A model generated the notes under the pieces. The model saw only the letters and a program-made list of their open reading frames with translations, made no database searches and was not told the DNA's origin. Below, in pieces: positions 8,109 through 16,287 of a DNA stretch of 64,000 nt (its first letter is position 1; every line of letters begins with the position of its first letter). The position numbers and the translations under genes are program-made. Where the stretch lies: contig NZ_KQ948749.1 of the NCBI RefSeq assembly GCF_001514195.1, forward strand, positions 62,001-126,000, in the 5' to 3' direction. Source of the DNA: Streptomyces griseorubiginosus. Its GTDB lineage: Bacteria; Actinomycetota; Actinomycetes; Streptomycetales; Streptomycetaceae.

Positions 8109-8253
8109 CTCTCGTCCGCACATCGCCGGGCGGGGGGCGGGAGACCTGGAAGCGCTCCGCAGCCGGCCCCAGGCGCGAGTCGTCCTCGACTGCACAGTGC
8201 GCCGGGTGGAGGCGTCCGGTCTCGGGCAGGGGTGCATGACTGAACCACGAGGA

Positions 8254-8299
8254 TCTTCCGGTTCGGCGTAGACGTCGCAATCCACACCGAACCGGAAGA
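8254..8299. terminator. long hairpin between convergent genes
   Basis: TCTTCCGGTTCGG (8254-8266) pairs perfectly with CCGAACCGGAAGA (8287-8299) across a 20-nt loop. There is no T-run, as is usual in high-GC actinomycetes. It lies between the GlcG-like gene and the convergent amidohydrolase, beside an IS5 relic, so it may be a terminator or the remains of an element end. Confidence 0.5.
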
Positions 8300-8344
8300 C
8301 CCACACCTGTTCACGATCCCTCAGCCGAGACCCGGTTCACGATG

Positions 8345-8470
8345 CCGATGCCGGGCCGGTCCCTGAAGCGGGGCGGGAGTCCGGAGGCGTACCGCTGTGC
8401 ACTACCTGATCGACAACGGCGTGCAGTGGATGGCTGTGCCGGTCGACTTCCCGTACTGGCGTCCAGCGCT
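8345..8470 (+). pseudogene. IS5-family transposase fragment
   Basis: The plus strand reads RRTAVHYLIDNGVQWMAVP followed by VDFPYWR around 8382-8468. This matches the N-terminal domain of IS5-type transposases, where the usual pattern is AVHYLVDNGxQWRAxPxDFPPW. The frame breaks on both sides and no catalytic part or paired ends remain. It is a different lineage from the intact element at 2594. Confidence 0.5.
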
Positions 8471-8553
8471 TGCGCTAGGGGTGGGAGCGTCCGCACCGTG
8501 GGGGTGCCGCTCCTTGACTTGACCCTCTGGCGGCAGGGGACCGGACCAGCGCT

Positions 8554-9516
8554 TCAGCTTCTGCCGGCGCGCCGACTGGCGGTCGGGAACAAGTCCCAGC
8601 CTCGACTCCCGACTTGGTCGGCTTCACCTTCGACCAGCACGCGGGAGTCACGCAGCGCCCGGATATTGGTCGCCAGCGTCTCGTCCGTGTTGCAGGGCGC
8701 GCCGGTGTCGGAGCCGTAGACCAGGTGGTCACGCGGGACCGTGGCGAGCGCCGATGCGAGAGGGGCGTCATCTCCCGCGTTGGCGGTGTCCAGGTACAGC
8801 CTGGCCACATGCTCGCGAATCTCGTCCCGGGTGATGTTGTGCGGGTTGGGCACCCAGGGCTCCGCTCCCAACTGACTCAGCCGTCCGGACATCGCCGGCA
8901 GCGCTCCACCGGCGTGGGCGAGAATCAGCGTCAGGTCCGGGTAGCGGCGGAACACCCCGGCGTAGAGCATGTCGACAACACTCCGGGCGGTCTCGAACCC
9001 CACATCCATCAAGGTGACGGGGAGGCCGAGTTGCGGCGGCGCGATCGTGTTCGGGTGCACGAAGACAACCGCACGACGGCGGTTCAACTCGGCCCACACC
9101 GGTTCCAGCCGCTCATCGCCGAGGAACACCTCGTTGTACCGGGCGCTCACCGCGTATCCGTCGGCGTGCAGGTCCGATTGGGCCCGATCGATCTCGGCCA
9201 GCGCCGCCTCGGGATCGTCGGTGGGGAACGCCGCCAACAACCCGAACCTGGTCGGATGATCCGCGACGATCTTCGCCCCGTAGTCGTTGCTGTCACTCAC
9301 CGCCTGCGACGAGAACACGTGGGTGTTGCTGAGCAGCTGCATGGCGATACCGGTTCGGTCCATGTAGTCCACGGCGGACTCCGGGCTCCAGGAAAACGGC
9401 TGCGGCGCAAGGAACCGCTGTGCGCGCAGGCCCTCCCACTGCCTGAGCCGCTGCTCTTCGGTGAGCGGCAGGGTGAAGTGCGCGTGCACATCGACCCAGC
9501 CATTGACCATCGTCAT
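8554..9516 (-). CDS. amidohydrolase (ACMSD-like, amidohydrolase_2 family)
   Basis: The 320-residue protein starts MTMVNGWVDVHAHFTLP. The metal-binding HxH is H11/H13. Further markers are FVHPNTIAPP (third ligand His), LILAHAGGALPAMSGRL, and YGSDTGAPCNTDET with the conserved Asp. This is the pattern of the ACMSD/decarboxylase branch of the amidohydrolase superfamily, whose members decarboxylate or hydrolyse aromatic and dicarboxylic acids with a zinc or manganese ion. There is no signal peptide, so it is cytosolic. The ATG at 9516 has AGGACAGGAA upstream; an earlier ATG at 9567 does not. It stands alone among relic genes. The substrate cannot be predicted. Confidence 0.82.
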   Translation of the reverse strand: MTMVNGWVDVHAHFTLPLTEEQRLRQWEGLRAQRFLAPQPFSWSPESAVDYMDRTGIAMQLLSNTHVFSSQAVSDSNDYGAKIVADHPTRFGLLAAFPTDDPEAALAEIDRAQSDLHADGYAVSARYNEVFLGDERLEPVWAELNRRRAVVFVHPNTIAPPQLGLPVTLMDVGFETARSVVDMLYAGVFRRYPDLTLILAHAGGALPAMSGRLSQLGAEPWVPNPHNITRDEIREHVARLYLDTANAGDDAPLASALATVPRDHLVYGSDTGAPCNTDETLATNIRALRDSRVLVEGEADQVGSRGWDLFPTASRRAGRS

Positions 9517-9823
9517 GATTCCTGTCCTTCTGTCAGCACGGGCGCCGACGACCGCCCACCACTCCATGACTCTCGGCGGCGCCGCCTACCGGTAGCGCTT
9601 CCCCCGGCGTCGGTGGTTGGAGGGCACCTGCCTGCGGTCTTCGCGCATCCGGCTTCCCGCCAAGCACGCGTACGCCGCCATGGAGGCAGACCCTGGGTAA
9701 CGCCTTCATTCTGGGACGGGACGGCCCCACGCCCGACTAGCCTTTCTGACGGTTCCGCCTGTCCACATGGGCAGACTGCCCGGCCACAGCGCTCACGCCC
9801 TCGGCGATGTCCCTGTCTGCCTA
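9517..9823. other. upstream region of the amidohydrolase, no gene recognised
   Basis: About 300 bases between the amidohydrolase start and the solitary IS end. Frames here lack similarity. The amidohydrolase promoter is expected in it, but I see no convincing -35/-10 pair. Confidence 0.4.
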
Positions 9824-9841
9824 CTGATCGTTTCAGAATGA
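9824..9841. repeat. solitary IS5 terminal inverted repeat
   Basis: CTGATCGTTTCAGAATGA is identical to both ends of the complete element at 2594-3480. No transposase and no partner repeat lie nearby. The side that should be element interior (right of 9841) is instead a broken XRE regulator, so a deletion removed the element body together with the regulator's C-terminus. Confidence 0.85.
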
Positions 9842-10137
9842 CGTGCTTGGCCAGATGGTTGTGCGCTGCGAGGAACAGGCGGTCGCGCTGGTTGTCGGCC
9901 AGACACAGGACCTGGGCGAGTGCGGCCAGTGCTGACGCGGACGGCCGGATGCGGCCCTGCTCCAAGCGGGTGAAGTAGTCGGTGCTGACGGCGGCGGCAG
10001 GGCGGCCTCCTCCCTGCACAGGCCAGGTATCCGTCGGCCACCGGCGTCGGGCAGGCCGACGGTGCGCGGGCTCGACTCGGCCCTCCGCAGCTTGAGGAAT
10101 TGTCCCGGCTCGTTCAGATGCGCGCGTCGCTGGTCAT
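9842..10137 (-). pseudogene. XRE-family regulator, frameshifted and truncated by IS end
   Basis: Pieces of a typical actinomycete MmyB-like XRE regulator occur in three frames. MTSDARI begins at ATG 10137. Then come LNEPGQFLKLRRAESSPRTVG and LPDAGGRRIPGLCREEAAL, then STDYFTRLEQGRIRPSASAL through QVLCLADNQRDRLFLAAHNH. At least two frameshifts separate them. The reading frame then runs directly into the 18-bp IS end at 9824-9841, and the ligand-binding C-terminal domain is missing. The intact gene would have encoded a DNA-binding regulator for a neighbouring target. Confidence 0.75.
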
Positions 10138-10173
10138 ACCAGCCAGTGTCACACCGCTCGGCCTGCACAAGGG

Positions 10174-10207
10174 GGGTATGAATCCCTCCCCTGGATAAGG
10201 GATACCC
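10174..10207. promoter_or_regulatory. inverted repeat upstream of the broken XRE gene
   Basis: GGGTAT at 10174 and ATACCC at 10202, with inner ATCCCT (10182) and AGGGAT (10198), form a nested inverted repeat. It lies just upstream of the relic XRE gene and before the relic hydrolase and the metabolic cluster. It could be the former operator of that regulator. Confidence 0.4.
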
Positions 10208-10329
10208 AGGGTGGAATTCTCCCCTTTGCGGATTCTCGTGGAGGTGGCAGGGTCAATGGCGTGTTCGGCGATCAGAGTCGGCCCACGGAGAGCATCCACC
10301 CGAACAAGCGGAACGGCCCACGCCGGCCG

Positions 10330-10506
10330 AACGGCCGTCGAACGCGCCGGGGTGCCGGCGGAGTTGTTCCGGATCGACGGAACGTCCCGCTTCGACCTGC
10401 CCGGCAAGGACGAAGAGAACGCATACGTCTCCCCGCCCTCGCCGGGCTCATCTCGTTCTTCGGTGAGCACCCGTTCCGCCACCCGGTTCACGACCGAGCG
10501 GCCTGA
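10330..10506 (+). pseudogene. alpha/beta hydrolase C-terminal remnant with frameshift
   Basis: One frame reads ERAGVPAELFRIDGTSRFDL followed by PGKDEE. A neighbouring frame continues with LPALAGLISFFGEHPF. Together they match the end of dienelactone-hydrolase-like alpha/beta hydrolases, where the usual form is a GVPxELxxIDGxxHxDLY core followed by YVTPAVxKLxxFFxEHL. The catalytic His of the GTSHFDL type is Arg here (GTSRFDL), and the nucleophile half is absent. It is a dead fragment next to the broken XRE gene, a pairing often seen as regulator plus target. Confidence 0.5.
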
Positions 10507-10538
10507 ATCCCCCCACACATGCTAGGAGCACCACCTCT

Positions 10539-10880
10539 ATGTCCGAACGGAAGAAGTTCGCGCCGCCGGCGATCCAGGAGTTCGCCCCCAAGCTCGCGGA
10601 GGTGACCGACACCGTCCTGTTCGGCGACATCTGGGAGCGGCCGGGTCTGTCTCCGCGCGACCGCAGCCTCGTCACCGTCACCGCTCTCGCCGCCCTGTAC
10701 CGAGCCGACCAGCTCGGCTTCCACCTCGGCAAGGCGCTGGAGAACGGCGTGACCAAGGACGAGCTGGTCGAGGTCATCACCCATCTGGCCTTCTACGCCG
10801 GATGGCCCAACGCCATGACCGCGATGACCCAGCTCAAGGAGATCGTGGAGAAGTCCGACCAGTCCGACCGGTCCGGCTGA
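10539..10880 (+). CDS. carboxymuconolactone decarboxylase family protein
   Basis: The product has 113 residues. The CMD fold shows in RPGLSPRDRSLVTVTALAAL, LGFHLGKALENGVTKDELVE and VITHLAFYAGWPNAMTAM. The cysteine pair of AhpD-type members is absent, so it belongs with the gamma-carboxymuconolactone decarboxylase-like group rather than peroxidase partners. It is soluble and normally oligomeric. The gene starts after a GGAGCACC ribosome site and opens the plus-strand cluster running to 18.3 kb. The true reaction is uncertain because many family members are not decarboxylases. Confidence 0.85.
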   Translation: MSERKKFAPPAIQEFAPKLAEVTDTVLFGDIWERPGLSPRDRSLVTVTALAALYRADQLGFHLGKALENGVTKDELVEVITHLAFYAGWPNAMTAMTQLKEIVEKSDQSDRSG

Positions 10881-10976
10881 TACTCCTCCGCCCGCACACA
10901 CCCCACATCCCGGGGTCTCCCCCACATCGCCGCCGCGTGGTCCGGCGGCAGCACCACACCGGAGAAACGACACATC

Positions 10977-11384
10977 ATGGAACTGCTGAAGCGGCCTCCC
11001 ACCTCGAAGCTCCCGGCCGAGTGGTTCACCGGCGACGCCTACGCCGACGTGATCCACCGTGGTGAGGCCCCCTCACGGATGCGGGCCAACCTGGTCCGCT
11101 TCACTCCCGGAGCCCGCACCGCCTGGCACTCCCACGCTCTGGGCCAGACCCTCCACATCGTCGAAGGCGTCGCCCTGGTGCAGTCCCGTGGCGGCGACAT
11201 CATCGAGGCCCATCCCGGCGACGTCATCCACACACCCCCGGGTGAGGAGCACTGGCACGGTGCCTCGCCCGACCAGTTCATGGTCCATCTCGCGCTGTGG
11301 GAGACGGACGACACCACCTGGCTCGAACACGTCCCGGACGACGACTACAACGGCCCGCGCGTCAGTACCCGTACCCGCCCCTGA
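10977..11384 (+). CDS. small cupin-domain protein
   Basis: The product has 135 residues with a single cupin. Motif 1 is FTPGARTAWHSHALGQTLHI with metal-type HxH, and motif 2 is AHPGDVIHTPPGEEHWHG. This form (RTAWHSHxxGQTLHIxEG) is the common actinomycete partner of carboxymuconolactone decarboxylase-like genes, and here the two genes are adjacent, 96 bp apart. A bound metal is likely. It could act as a small dioxygenase, isomerase or detoxifying enzyme. No signal peptide is present. Confidence 0.85.
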   Translation: MELLKRPPTSKLPAEWFTGDAYADVIHRGEAPSRMRANLVRFTPGARTAWHSHALGQTLHIVEGVALVQSRGGDIIEAHPGDVIHTPPGEEHWHGASPDQFMVHLALWETDDTTWLEHVPDDDYNGPRVSTRTRP

Positions 11385-11419
11385 CGCCACGACAGACCCT
11401 GAGGAACCGGGAAGCCATC

Positions 11420-12436
11420 ATGCGAGCAACCATCATTCACGCGCCTGGGGACATCCGGGTGGAGAACGCCCCCGAGCCGAAGATCGTGGCGCCCACGGAC
11501 GCGGTCATCCGCACCGTCGCCACCTGTGTGTGCGGCTCCGACCTGTGGAGCTACCGGGGTGTCCTGCCGGTCACCGAGCCGCAGCCGATCGGCCACGAAT
11601 ACGTCGGCATCGTCGAGGAAGTCGGCGCCGACGTATCGAGCGTCAGACCGGGCCAGTTCGTCATCGGCTCCTTCGTCGCCTCCGACAACACCTGCCCGAT
11701 CTGCCAGGCCGGCTACCACACCTCCTGCCAGCACGCGCAGTGGGTGAACGGCGCCCAGGCCCAGTACGTCCGCGTCCCCCTCGCCGACGGCACCCTGGTC
11801 GCCACCCCGGAGCAGCCGACCGAGGAGCTGATCCCGGACCTGCTGGCGCTGTCCGACGTCATGGGCACCGGCTGGTACGCCGCCAAGGCGGCCGAGGTCA
11901 AGCCCGGTTCGACCGCCGTGGTCGTCGGTGACGGCGCGGTGGGCCTGTCCGGCGTCATCGCCGCCAAGGAACTGGGCGCCGAACGCATCATCGCCATGAG
12001 CCGGCACGAGTCCCGGCAGAAGCTGGCCCTGGAGTTCGGCGCCACCGACATCGTCACCGAGCGCGGCGAAGAAGGCGTCGCCCGCGTCAAGGAACTGACC
12101 AACGGCCTAGGCGCCGACTCCGTCCTCGAATGCGTCGGCACCCAGCAGTCGATGCACCAGGGTCTGCAGTCCGCGCGCCCGGGCGGCAATGTCGGCTTCG
12201 TCGGCTTCCCGCACGGCACTCAGATCGACGGCCAAGAGCTCTTCTTCACCCACGTCGGCCTGCGCGGTGGCCCCGCCCCCGTGCGCGCCTACCTTCCCGA
12301 CCTCATCGACCGCGTCTTCAGCGGCCGTATCAACCCGGGCAAGGTCTTCGACCTCACCCTGTCCCTGGACGAGGTCGCGGAAGGTTACAAGGCCATGGAC
12401 GAGCGCCGCGCCATCAAGGCATTGCTCCGCCCGTGA
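11420..12436 (+). CDS. zinc-dependent alcohol dehydrogenase
   Basis: The 338-residue protein starts MRATIIHAPGDIRVE. The catalytic zinc site shows as CVCGSDLWSYRG and GHEYVGIVEEVG. A structural zinc lobe follows (NTCPICQAGYHTSCQ), and the Rossmann loop is VVVGDGAVGLSGVIAAKELG. The order matches the threonine-dehydrogenase/Zn-ADH branch of the MDR superfamily. The ATG at 11420 follows GAGGAACCGGGAAGCC; an upstream frame from 11297 is inside the cupin gene. It is probably an NAD(P)-dependent oxidation step of an alcohol or aldehyde in this cluster. Confidence 0.88.
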   Translation: MRATIIHAPGDIRVENAPEPKIVAPTDAVIRTVATCVCGSDLWSYRGVLPVTEPQPIGHEYVGIVEEVGADVSSVRPGQFVIGSFVASDNTCPICQAGYHTSCQHAQWVNGAQAQYVRVPLADGTLVATPEQPTEELIPDLLALSDVMGTGWYAAKAAEVKPGSTAVVVGDGAVGLSGVIAAKELGAERIIAMSRHESRQKLALEFGATDIVTERGEEGVARVKELTNGLGADSVLECVGTQQSMHQGLQSARPGGNVGFVGFPHGTQIDGQELFFTHVGLRGGPAPVRAYLPDLIDRVFSGRINPGKVFDLTLSLDEVAEGYKAMDERRAIKALLRP

Positions 12437-12552
12437 CCTGAAGCCCGGGCGGTGGTGAGCGCCGGCCGACGGCTCCCGCCACCGACCGCCCCGCCGACCG
12501 GCGGCTCGCCCGCCTCCCCGTCACGGCCGCCAGACAGAACGGACCGACATCC

Positions 12553-12978
12553 ATGACCAGCGAGGCGATCGCCACCGTCGAGGCGTATTTCGAGGCCTTC
12601 GGCACGCGTGACATGGAGCGCGTGCTCTCCCACTTCACCCCGGAGGCGACCTGGACGATTCCGGGTGATCCGGCGCTGACCCCGTGGGCCGGGAGCCGCA
12701 CCGGGCCGGAGGAGATCCGGCAGTCCCTCACCGCGTTCTTCGCCGCCGTCGAGCCGCTCGCGTTCGAGCTGGGCACCATGGTGGAGGCCGACGGACAGGT
12801 CCTTGCACCGGGCCGGTACTCCTCCCGGTTCCACCCCTCGGGACAGGTACTCGAAAGCGAGATGATCCTGCGTTTCACCGTCGCCGACGGACTGATCAAG
12901 GACTATCGCGTTTTCGAGGACTCACTCGGAATCACCCGTACCCACCTCGGTGACCCGCTCACCAGCACTGCCGCCTGA
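12553..12978 (+). CDS. SnoaL-like / NTF2-fold protein
   Basis: The product has 141 residues. It begins AIATVEAYFEAFGTRDMERV, with LSHFTPEATWTIPGD and RTGPEEIRQSLTAFF, the usual opening of SnoaL/ketosteroid-isomerase-like alpha+beta barrels. The hydrophobic cavity of the fold serves isomerases, cyclases and hydrolases, so the reaction cannot be named. Co-directional with the dehydrogenase upstream (116 bp gap). Confidence 0.82.
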   Translation: MTSEAIATVEAYFEAFGTRDMERVLSHFTPEATWTIPGDPALTPWAGSRTGPEEIRQSLTAFFAAVEPLAFELGTMVEADGQVLAPGRYSSRFHPSGQVLESEMILRFTVADGLIKDYRVFEDSLGITRTHLGDPLTSTAA

Positions 12979-13090
12979 CCACGAGTCCTCCGGCACCCTC
13001 CACCACAGCTGCGCCGCCTTATGACCGGCCCGGATTCAGCAGTCCGCGCTTGTACACCCCGCCCGCCGCCTCCTCGACCGGAGAACACCG

Positions 13091-13462
13091 ATGACGAACT
13101 GGACGAACGACGAGCTCGACCGCATCGCCGCGGCCGACGAGTTGGAGATGGCACCGCGCCGCGATGACGGCACACTGCGGCGTCCGGTGCCGGTCTGGGT
13201 CGTCCGCGACGGCGACGATCTGTACGTCCGTTCCTTCCGCGGTACGGACGGCGGCTGGTGGCGCACGGCCCGCGCCGTCCACGAGGGACACATCCGCTCC
13301 GGAGGCGTCGACAAGGACGTCACCTTCGTCCAGGTGGCGGACTCCGAGGTCGACGACCGCGTCGACACCGCGTACCGCACCAAGTACGGCCGCTTCGGCG
13401 ACGCGTACGTCGCCCCCTTGGTCGCGGCGCGCTCCACGACACTGCGACTGGTGCCCCGATGA
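13091..13462 (+). CDS. DUF2255 family protein
   Basis: The product has 123 residues and starts MTNWTNDELDRIAAADELEM. Characteristic parts are RRPVPVWVVRDGDDLYVRSF, a DGGWWRTARAVHEGHIRSGG segment, and the end TKYGRFGDAYVAPLVA. This is the DUF2255 pattern, a split-barrel-like fold often found beside short reductases and of unknown function. Its position in a redox-metabolism cluster is typical. Confidence 0.8.
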   Translation: MTNWTNDELDRIAAADELEMAPRRDDGTLRRPVPVWVVRDGDDLYVRSFRGTDGGWWRTARAVHEGHIRSGGVDKDVTFVQVADSEVDDRVDTAYRTKYGRFGDAYVAPLVAARSTTLRLVPR

Positions 13463-13529
13463 CCGGGACGATCCCGCCGGCAGCCGCTGACCCAGCGCCG
13501 ACAGCCAGTCCCGCACAGGAGTAAGCACC

Positions 13530-15116
13530 ATGCTCGGTCTCGAACTCGTCGTCGTCCTGGGTGCGGCCGTGCTGGTGGGCAACGTGCTGGGGCAGCGCTT
13601 CCACGTCGCGCCGCCCGTCGTTCTGCTCGTCGTGGGCGCACTCATCGGTCTCGTCCCGGCCGTCCGCCAGACCCAACTCCCTCCCGACGTCGTGTTGTTG
13701 CTCTTCCTTCCCGTACTGCTCTACTGGGAGAGCCTGACCACCTCGATGCGGGAGATCCGGACGAACCTGCGCGGCATCGTCCTGCTCAGCACGGTCCTGG
13801 TCATCCTCACCGCGGGGGCTGTGGCGGTCGCCGGACACGCGCTCGGGCTGCCGTGGGGACCGGCGTGGGCCCTGGGCGCGGCCGTGGCGCCCACCGACGC
13901 CACCGCGGTGAGTGCCCTGGCGGGCTCCCTGCCGCGCCGTCAGATCACCGTGCTGCGTGCGGAAAGCCTCGTCAACGACGGCACCGCGCTGGTCATCTAC
14001 GGCCTGGCCGTCGGTATCACCGTCGGCGAGGAACACCTGGCACTGCCGCACGTCGGAGCGCTGTTCCTGCTGGCCTACGGCGGAGGGGCCGCGGTCGGAG
14101 TGGCGGTCGCCTGGGTCAACATGAACCTGCGGCGCCGACTGGACGATCCCCTGCTCGGCAACCTGGTCATGATCCTCGCTCCGTTCACGGCGTACCTGCT
14201 GGCCGAGTTGATCGAGGCCTCCGGCGTCCTCGCGGTCGTCGTGAGCGGCCTGATCATGGCCCAGGTGGCGCCCAGCCTCATCCGCGCCGATCACCGTCGT
14301 CAGGCCCTGGCCTTCTGGCCGCTGGCAACCTTCATCATCAACGGCGCGCTGTTCGTCCTGGTCGGGGTGGAACTGCAGTACGCGCTGCGCCACCTGAGCC
14401 GATCCGACCTCAGGGATGCCCTCATCGCGATCGGGGCGGTCAGCGTGGTCCTGGTCGCGGTCCGGTTCGCCTTCCTGTTCTCCTCCGCCTACCTGGTCCG
14501 CGCGATCGACCGGCGCCCCGAGCAGCGCCTGCGGAGAATGAGCGACCGGGCACGCGTGGTCAGCGGGCTGGCGGGCTTCCGGGGCGCGGTGTCACTGGCC
14601 GTGGCACTGTCCGTGCCGCAGAACCTCGACTCGGGCGAGCCGTTCCCCGGCCGCGCGTTCATCGTGTTCGTCACCTCCGGCGTCATCGTGGTGACCCTCG
14701 TCGTGCAGGGCCTGCTGCTGCCGGGCGTCGTGCGCTGGGCCCGGCTGCCCCGCGACACCTCCGTCGACGAGGAGCAGGTCCTCGCCGAGACCACGGCGAC
14801 CGAGGAGGCCATCAAGGCGCTGCCGCAGCTCGCCGCCGAACAGGGGACCACTCCGAAGGTCGTGGAGTGGCTGCGCCAGGAGTACGAGGCCAACCTGGCG
14901 ACCGTACGGGCGAGGGGCGCGGGCACCGACGACGATCCGGCCCTGCTCCACAACCGCCACTACACCGACCTCCGCCTCGCCCTCATCGCCACGAAGCGTG
15001 CCACCGTCGTCCGTCTGAGGGACGAGTCGCAGATCGACGACACCGTGCTCCGCCGTCTCCAGGCCGCCCTGGACAACGAAGAGGTCCGGCTGGCCGGAGG
15101 CGAGCAGGTGGAGTAG
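13530..15116 (+). CDS. CPA1-type Na+/H+ antiporter
   Basis: The product has 528 residues with about 12 membrane helices in residues 1-410, then a soluble tail of about 115 residues. The transport core shows the paired motifs AVAPTDATAVSALAG (Asp near 123) and ESLVNDGTALVIYG (Asn149-Asp150), which is the signature of electroneutral CPA1 exchangers. GFRGAVSLAVALSVP marks the later conserved helix. The tail is charged and may regulate activity. It probably exchanges sodium or potassium for protons and could balance internal pH during organic-acid uptake or catabolism. Start is supported by CAGGAGTAAGCACC. Confidence 0.9.
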   Translation: MLGLELVVVLGAAVLVGNVLGQRFHVAPPVVLLVVGALIGLVPAVRQTQLPPDVVLLLFLPVLLYWESLTTSMREIRTNLRGIVLLSTVLVILTAGAVAVAGHALGLPWGPAWALGAAVAPTDATAVSALAGSLPRRQITVLRAESLVNDGTALVIYGLAVGITVGEEHLALPHVGALFLLAYGGGAAVGVAVAWVNMNLRRRLDDPLLGNLVMILAPFTAYLLAELIEASGVLAVVVSGLIMAQVAPSLIRADHRRQALAFWPLATFIINGALFVLVGVELQYALRHLSRSDLRDALIAIGAVSVVLVAVRFAFLFSSAYLVRAIDRRPEQRLRRMSDRARVVSGLAGFRGAVSLAVALSVPQNLDSGEPFPGRAFIVFVTSGVIVVTLVVQGLLLPGVVRWARLPRDTSVDEEQVLAETTATEEAIKALPQLAAEQGTTPKVVEWLRQEYEANLATVRARGAGTDDDPALLHNRHYTDLRLALIATKRATVVRLRDESQIDDTVLRRLQAALDNEEVRLAGGEQVE

Positions 15117-15173
15117 GCCGCTCCCGGTATGTGCCCTGACGACGCGAGCCCGACGAGAAGGAATCCCGCTGCC

Positions 15174-16133
15174 ATGTCCTCCAGCCTCATCGATGTCCAC
15201 GCCCACCTGCTTCCCGACTTCTACGTCCAGCAGGCGACGGCGGCCGGCCACGCCCACCCCGACGGCATGGGTGGCTGGCCGTCATGGTCCGTGCAGGCCC
15301 ATCTCGATCTGATGGACCGCAACGGCATCGAGACCGCGATGCTCTCCATGTCCTCCCCCGGTGTGCACTTCGGCGACGACAAGGCGGCCCGTCTCCTCGC
15401 CCGGCGCGTCAACGAGTACACCGCCGAACGAACCCGGGACCACCCGGGCCGTTTCGGCAACCTCGTGTCACTTCCGCTGCCGGACGTCGACGGTGCGCTC
15501 GAGGAGATCGCCTTCTCCTTCGACGAACTGGGCGCCGACGGCGTGGCGTTGATGACTCACACCCACGGGGTGTACCTGGGCGACCGGCGCCTCGACCCGG
15601 TCTTCGCGGAGCTCGACCGGCGGCGGGCGGTGGTCTTCCTGCACCCCACGTCCCCCGTGTGCTGGGAGCAGTCCGCTCTCGGCCGGCCGCGTCCTATGGT
15701 CGAGTACATCTTCGACACGGCCCGTACCGTCACCGACCTGGTGATGGCGGGCGTCCTGACGCGTCACCCGAACATGCGGGTGATCGTCCCGCACTGCGGC
15801 GGCGCGATTCCCGTCCTGGCCGACCGCATCAACGAGTTCATGAGCCTGTTCCTGCCTGCGCAGCAGCCGCCCGGCCCCGACGCGGTGCAGCAACTGCGCG
15901 CCCTGTACTACGACATGGCGGGCACTGCCTTCCCACGCCAGGTCCCAGTGCTGCTCCAACTGGTCGATCCGGACCGTGTGCTGTTCGGCAGCGACTACTG
16001 CTGGACTCCTGCGCCGCTGGCCGACGCCCACATCGCGGCGATCGACGCGGCCGAACCTCCCACGCAGGACACGACATGGCGATCCCTCACGACGGCGAAC
16101 GCCAAGCGCGTGTTTCCGCGGACAACGCGGTGA
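15174..16133 (+). CDS. amidohydrolase (ACMSD-like)
   Basis: The product has 319 residues. Metal-site elements are LIDVHAHLLPDFY (H9, H11), VFLHPTSPVCWEQ, VIVPHCGGAIPVLADR and VLFGSDYCWTPA (Asp). It closely resembles the proteins at 8554 and 17381 in layout. It is cytosolic with no leader. The ATG at 15174 is preferred over 15129 because AGAAGGAA lies upstream and similarity begins at once. Decarboxylation or hydrolysis of an aromatic or ring-cleavage acid is the family activity. Next to a carboxymuconolactone decarboxylase-like gene it may act on a ring-fission product, but this is inference. Confidence 0.85.
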   Translation: MSSSLIDVHAHLLPDFYVQQATAAGHAHPDGMGGWPSWSVQAHLDLMDRNGIETAMLSMSSPGVHFGDDKAARLLARRVNEYTAERTRDHPGRFGNLVSLPLPDVDGALEEIAFSFDELGADGVALMTHTHGVYLGDRRLDPVFAELDRRRAVVFLHPTSPVCWEQSALGRPRPMVEYIFDTARTVTDLVMAGVLTRHPNMRVIVPHCGGAIPVLADRINEFMSLFLPAQQPPGPDAVQQLRALYYDMAGTAFPRQVPVLLQLVDPDRVLFGSDYCWTPAPLADAHIAAIDAAEPPTQDTTWRSLTTANAKRVFPRTTR

Positions 16134-16287
16134 ACCGCAGTACGCGGTCCTCAGCGCGATCACGCGAAGGGAAAGCGACTCGCGACGACACCGGATGCGG
16201 CGGCGGCCTGCCTGAGGCCTGAGCCCACCCACCGGCATGGACAGCACCCAGTCGGCAGCACCGAGTCGGCAGCTGCGAGGAGGAAGA

